This document shows positions 47,944 to 64,000 of a stretch of DNA of 64,000 nucleotides, piece after piece (position 1 is the stretch's first letter; every line of letters begins with the position of its first letter). A program made the translations under genes and the position numbers. The DNA is taken from NCBI RefSeq assembly GCF_018326285.1, contig NZ_AP023362.1, positions 4,526,001 to 4,590,000 on the forward strand, written 5' to 3'. Origin of the DNA: Mycolicibacterium sp. TY81 (GTDB lineage: Bacteria > Actinomycetota > Actinomycetes > Mycobacteriales > Mycobacteriaceae). The notes beneath the pieces are model-generated. The model worked only from the letters and a program-made list of their open reading frames with translations. It was not told where the DNA came from and made no database searches.

Positions 47944-48654
47944 TCACCCGAACAGGTCGACGGCCGCGGCGATGCGGGCCGCGGCATCGCCGACGATCGC
48001 CTCACCGTGGCCGAACCCGGCGATGCGGGCGCCGGTCGCCGCGATGATGCCGGCGGCCCGGACCGCGGCGGGCCGGTCGGTGTTGAAGACACCCACGGCC
48101 ACTTGACCGTTCACCTCCGCGACGGCGTCGCCGGTGAGCACGGCATCGTCGTCCGACAGGTACAGCGCGATACTGCCCGGCGTGTGACCCGGGACGGCGA
48201 TGACGCGGGCGCCGCCGGCGAAGTCGAGGATGTCACCATCGGCCACCGTGCGGTCGACAGGGCAGGCCGGGCCGTGCGGTGCGGCGTCGAAGTCCGGCCG
48301 CAGCGTCCGCTCGGCATCGGTGAGGACCGGTACCGGCCCGTCGGCGGCACCCGTGATGTACGACGAATCCAGCTCCCCGGCAATCACTTCGGCACCGGAC
48401 CAGCCGGCGATCTCCGCGGCGGCGCCGCAGTGGTCCTCGTGAAAGTGCGTCAGCACAATACGTTTCACATCGGCGGGCTCCCGGCCGAGTGCGGTGAGGG
48501 CGTCGGCGACCAGTGCGGCGCTGTCGGGCCAGCCGGTATCGACGAGCGTCACACCGTCGGGGTCGAGCCGCAGATAGCAGTTGAGCAGATGGGCCCGCTC
48601 GCCAGGGATCCGCAGTCGGTACAACAACGGGGTCAGCGCGAGCAGTTCGGCCAT
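47944..48654 (-). CDS. Metallo-beta-lactamase-fold hydrolase
   Basis: A 236-residue MBL-fold enzyme with the two-metal motif VLTHFHEDHCG (H-x-H-x-D-H), a further His in VPGHTPGS, the bridging Asp in VLTGDAVAE, and FGHGEAI near the C-terminus. It belongs to the glyoxalase II-like or lactonase/thioesterase-like branch. The ATG at 48654 lies 9 bp after the MmpL stop, so it is probably the last gene of the NRPS-MmpL unit. There it might act as a thioesterase or peptide/lactone hydrolase. That link is inferred from spacing. Confidence 0.87.
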   Translation of the reverse strand: MAELLALTPLLYRLRIPGERAHLLNCYLRLDPDGVTLVDTGWPDSAALVADALTALGREPADVKRIVLTHFHEDHCGAAAEIAGWSGAEVIAGELDSSYITGAADGPVPVLTDAERTLRPDFDAAPHGPACPVDRTVADGDILDFAGGARVIAVPGHTPGSIALYLSDDDAVLTGDAVAEVNGQVAVGVFNTDRPAAVRAAGIIAATGARIAGFGHGEAIVGDAAARIAAAVDLFG

Positions 48655-48663
48655 GTCCCCACG

Positions 48664-51620
48664 CTAGCCGAGGACGGGCGCCGGCCTCCGCTTGGAACCG
48701 CTCCTGTTTCTCGATGGCCACCAGTTGTACTTGCCGACCAGTACGGCCAGCGCCGGCACGGTGACGGTGCGGACGATGAGGGTGTCGATCAGCAGGCCCA
48801 CGCCGATGATGAAGCCGCCCTGCACCATCGAGCCGATGCTGCTGAACAGCATGGCGAACATGGGTGCGGCGAAGATCATTCCGGCAGAGGTGATCACGCT
48901 GCCGGTGCTCCGCACCGTGCGGATGACGCCCGAACGGATGCCGTTCGGCGATTCGTCGCGGATCCGGGAGATCAGCAGCATGTTGTAGTCGGCGCCGACG
49001 GCCACCAGCACGATGAAGGCCATGCCCGGAGTACTCGCCGCCATGGGCTGACCGCCGAGAATCTGCAACACGATGACCCCGATGCCGAGCGACGACAGGC
49101 ACGAGAGGATCACGGTGCCAACGAGATACAGCGGTGCGACGACGGCCCGCAGCAGCAGCACCAGGATCAGGAAAACCACGATGACGGTCATCAGCACGAT
49201 GTACCGCAGGTCCTTGTTGAAGTAGTCGCGCAGTTCCGCGTAGTACGGCGTCATGCCCGACATCGCGATCTTGGCGTCCGCCAGCGACGTATTGGCCTGT
49301 GCGCCTTGCGCGGCGGCGAGAATCGCCTTGACCTGATCCATGGCCTTGGTGTCGTAGGGGTTCAGCTTGGACTCGACCAGGTACCGCGCCGAATGCCCGT
49401 CCGGGGACATGAAGACCCGGGCCAGGTCCTTGAATTTGTCATTGCCGAGGATCTCCGGGGAGATGTAGAAGCCCGCGGCTCCCGGCTCCGAGGCGTGCAG
49501 TTTCATCGCCAGCAGGAATGCCGACGCGTGCGAGAGGCCTTCGCCGAGCTGCTTGGTCTGGTCGTCGAGGACGCGCAGCCCCTCGGCGATCTTGCGGCTG
49601 CCCTCGGCCAGCGCGTTGGCGCCCTCCTGCAGCGACGCCATGTTCTGCTTCATGCTCGCCGGGCTGGCGCCCGCACCACTGCCGCCAAGGGAGCGAAGGG
49701 CTTTGGCCGCCGAGTCCAAAGAGGGCTGCATCTTGTGCAGGCCGTCCGAGAGCCGCTGCAGTTGGTCGCGCTGCCCCGCGCAATCGGGATCGGCATCGCA
49801 ACCCGGGTTGTCCTTGCGCTGCTGCAGCAGCGCGTCGGCCATGGCGACCATGTCCTGGAAGTTCTGGCTGCCCGACCGCGGCGGGATGTTCGGCACGTCA
49901 CCGGAATTGCGCACGCTGTCCAGTTGCCGCTGCGCGTCCTGGAACTCCTGTGAGCTCTCCAGTTGGTCCTTGATGCTCGCCATGCTCTTGTTCAGGCTGT
50001 CGATCACGCCCATGGTCTTGGTCAGCTGGGTGCGCACCGTGGCGAGGCTGTCGGCGAGCTTGCCCGCACCGCCGACGAGAGCCTGCCGTTGGTCGACGCT
50101 GCCGTTGATCTTGTTGGTGGCCTCGGCGAGCTTGTCGCCGATCTCGCCGGCCTGGTAACTCAGCGTCGCCTGCTCCAGCGGGGCGCCGGTCGGGCGGGTG
50201 ACGCCGCGGACGGCGGCGATGTCGGGCAGCTGCGCGACGCGCTGCGCCATCTGTTCGAGGTCGGCGAGGCCCTTGGTCGTCCGCAGGTCGTGCGGCGACT
50301 GGACGAAAAGGTATTGCGGCGCCGTCACACTCGCCGGGAAGTGCCGCTCGATGGCGGCCATGCCGATGTTGCTCTCGGCCGTCGCGGGCAGTGCGGTGCG
50401 GGCGTCGTAGCTGGTGTGCAGCCAGCCGACGCCGGCCGCCAGCGCGATCAGCACGACGAGACTGCCGACCAGGTGGACCACGGGGCGCCGCACGATGTTG
50501 ATGCCGGACCGGTGCCAGAAGCGGCTGGTCAGTTCCTTGCGGGGCCGGGCCCAGCCGCGCCGCCCGACGAGCGTGAGGATCGCCGGCAACAACGTGATGG
50601 ACGACAGGAACGCCACCGCGATCGTGACCGCCAGCGCCGGACCCGTCGTCGAGAAGACCTTGAGGCTGGTGAAACTCATGCCCAGGAACGTCACCGCGAC
50701 GGTGGCCGCCGACGCCGCGATGACCTTGCCGATGGCGGTCAGCGCCCGCGCCACGGCCTCGTCGGAATCGAGTCCCTGCCTGAGGTATTCGTGGTAGCGG
50801 CTGATCAGGAAGACGGCGTAGTCCACGCCGGCGCCGATCATCATGGCGCTCATGAACACGACGGTCTGCTGCGAGATGGGCAGCCCCCATGTCGCCAGCG
50901 CCGCCACGCCCTGCGTCGCGGCGGCCTGCGACACCGTGATGGTCGCCAGCGGCACCAGGATCGTGACGATGTTGCGGTACACCACAAAGAGGATCAGCAG
51001 CACCATGGCGACGGTGGCGGTCTCGATGACCCGCAGATCACGCAGCCCGAGCTGTTCGCGCTCGGCGACGGTGGCCGTCAGGCCCGTCATGTGGACCGTC
51101 AGAGTCGAGCCGGAGACGGTGTGGTCGACGATGCCGACGACGCGTTTGTACGCCTCGCTGGACTCCGGTGAGCCGAGCTCACCCCGGATACCGACGGGGA
51201 TGAACCACGCCTTGTTGTCCTTGCTGGCCAACACTTCTCGCATGGGTGGTTGCGAGATGAAGTCCTGCACCATCACCACGTCGGCGGTGTCGCGGTGCAG
51301 GCTGTCGACCAGGGTGCGGTAGACGTCTTCGTCGGCCTTGGTCAGGCCGTTCTCGTCGGTGAGGACCACCAGCGCGATGTTCTGGATCCCGGGTTCGTGG
51401 AACGCGGACGTCATGTCCCGGGTCGCCGCCATGACCGCGGAGTTGCTCGGCAACAGCTCCTGGTTGCGGTCGCTCGCCAGCTTCATCAGCGGCGGCACGG
51501 CCGCCGACAGCGCCACGACGAGCAGCAGCCAGGCGCCGATCACGGCCCAGGGCCGGCGTAGCACCAATCGCGCCAGCAGCTCGAAAGCCCCGGCGAACAC
51601 ACCCTTGCCCGACCGAGCTA

Positions 51621-51624
<4 letters not shown>
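48664..51624 (-). CDS. MmpL-family RND transporter
   Basis: A 986-residue inner-membrane lipid/siderophore exporter driven by the proton gradient. Two homologous halves each hold a periplasmic domain and a six-helix bundle. The proton-relay Asp-Tyr pairs are in [16 protein letters not shown] (first half) and [18 protein letters not shown] (second half). The periplasmic part of the second half is rich in helical coiled-coil sequence. The GTG start at 51624 overlaps the NRPS stop (GTGA), so the two are translationally coupled and the NRPS product is the likely cargo. No MmpS gene is seen. It ends with KYNWWPSR and a basic tail. Confidence 0.94.

Positions 51625-64000
<12,376 letters not shown>

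Noticed and set aside
48007..49953. Open frame of 648 codons on the plus strand over MBL and MmpL
   Set aside because: Crosses two genuine genes on the other strand and has no recognisable domain.

Overview
The window is high-GC actinobacterial DNA that reads as a non-tuberculous, probably fast-growing mycobacterium (Mycolicibacterium-like). Evidence: Mce-family proteins, an MmpL transporter, a Gap-like lipid-addressing protein, an EspC-like type VII secretion substrate, a 13E12-type HNH protein, a mycobacterial leuA, and the core order DUF4185 protein - asd - ask - leuA - dnaQ-like - murT - gatD. From memory of the M. tuberculosis map, that core corresponds to about Rv3707c-Rv3713. Several accessory blocks interrupt or flank it. 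All assignments come from reading the sequence; no database search was run.

Left part (1-7.3 kb): a minus-strand operon of an MceB-like protein, an MceE-like lipoprotein and an Old Yellow Enzyme (cut by the window edge), divergent from a TetR regulator across a perfect 9-bp inverted repeat. Then a Gly/Pro-repeat membrane protein, a secreted RNase N1/T1-type ribonuclease overlapping its barstar-like inhibitor, and an IS481-family element with a frameshifted transposase between 6-bp CCTAGG duplications. Core (6.2-12.4 kb): DUF4185 protein, asd, ask, a small anchored protein, and leuA behind a 15-residue leader peptide with three Leu codons in a row, which suggests attenuation. 12.4-18.4 kb: a TetR gene divergent from a tight four-gene membrane operon (large polytopic protein with a FixH/YtkA-like C-terminus, 57-aa TM protein, cupredoxin-like lipoprotein, polytopic protein), then a carotenoid cleavage oxygenase. 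18.5-24.2 kb: HNH protein, DEDDh exonuclease with a BRCT-like end, an SDR, and murT-gatD, which amidates the D-Glu of lipid II.

24.2-36.1 kb is the most striking block: a 34-aa zinc-ribbon gene, a good IdeR-type iron box, a chorismate pyruvate-lyase, and a 3085-aa megasynthase (aryl-acid adenylation - ACP - KS - AT - DH - ER - KR - ACP - condensation-like acyltransferase). Convergent to it lie a PF10118 hydrolase and a Gap-family exporter. It looks like the FadD22 + Pks15/1 logic of phenolic glycolipid synthesis fused in one chain, with an added terminal transferase in place of hand-over to Pps proteins.

36.1-43.9 kb: acyl-CoA synthetase, class-III PLP enzyme and APC permease, divergent from an APH-type kinase, an SDR and a GntR/UTRA regulator. 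This set fits amino-alcohol catabolism through a phospho-lyase. 44.0-47.8 kb: EspC-like protein, long WXG-like protein with a glycine zipper, four-TM protein and anchored propeller-like protein, with an AT-rich patch; a candidate type VII secretion effector/immunity cassette. 47.9-64 kb: MBL hydrolase, MmpL and the 3' part of a large NRPS (E-C-A-T-C-A-T-E-C-A-T-TE) that runs off the right edge; the three are one co-directional unit transcribed leftward.
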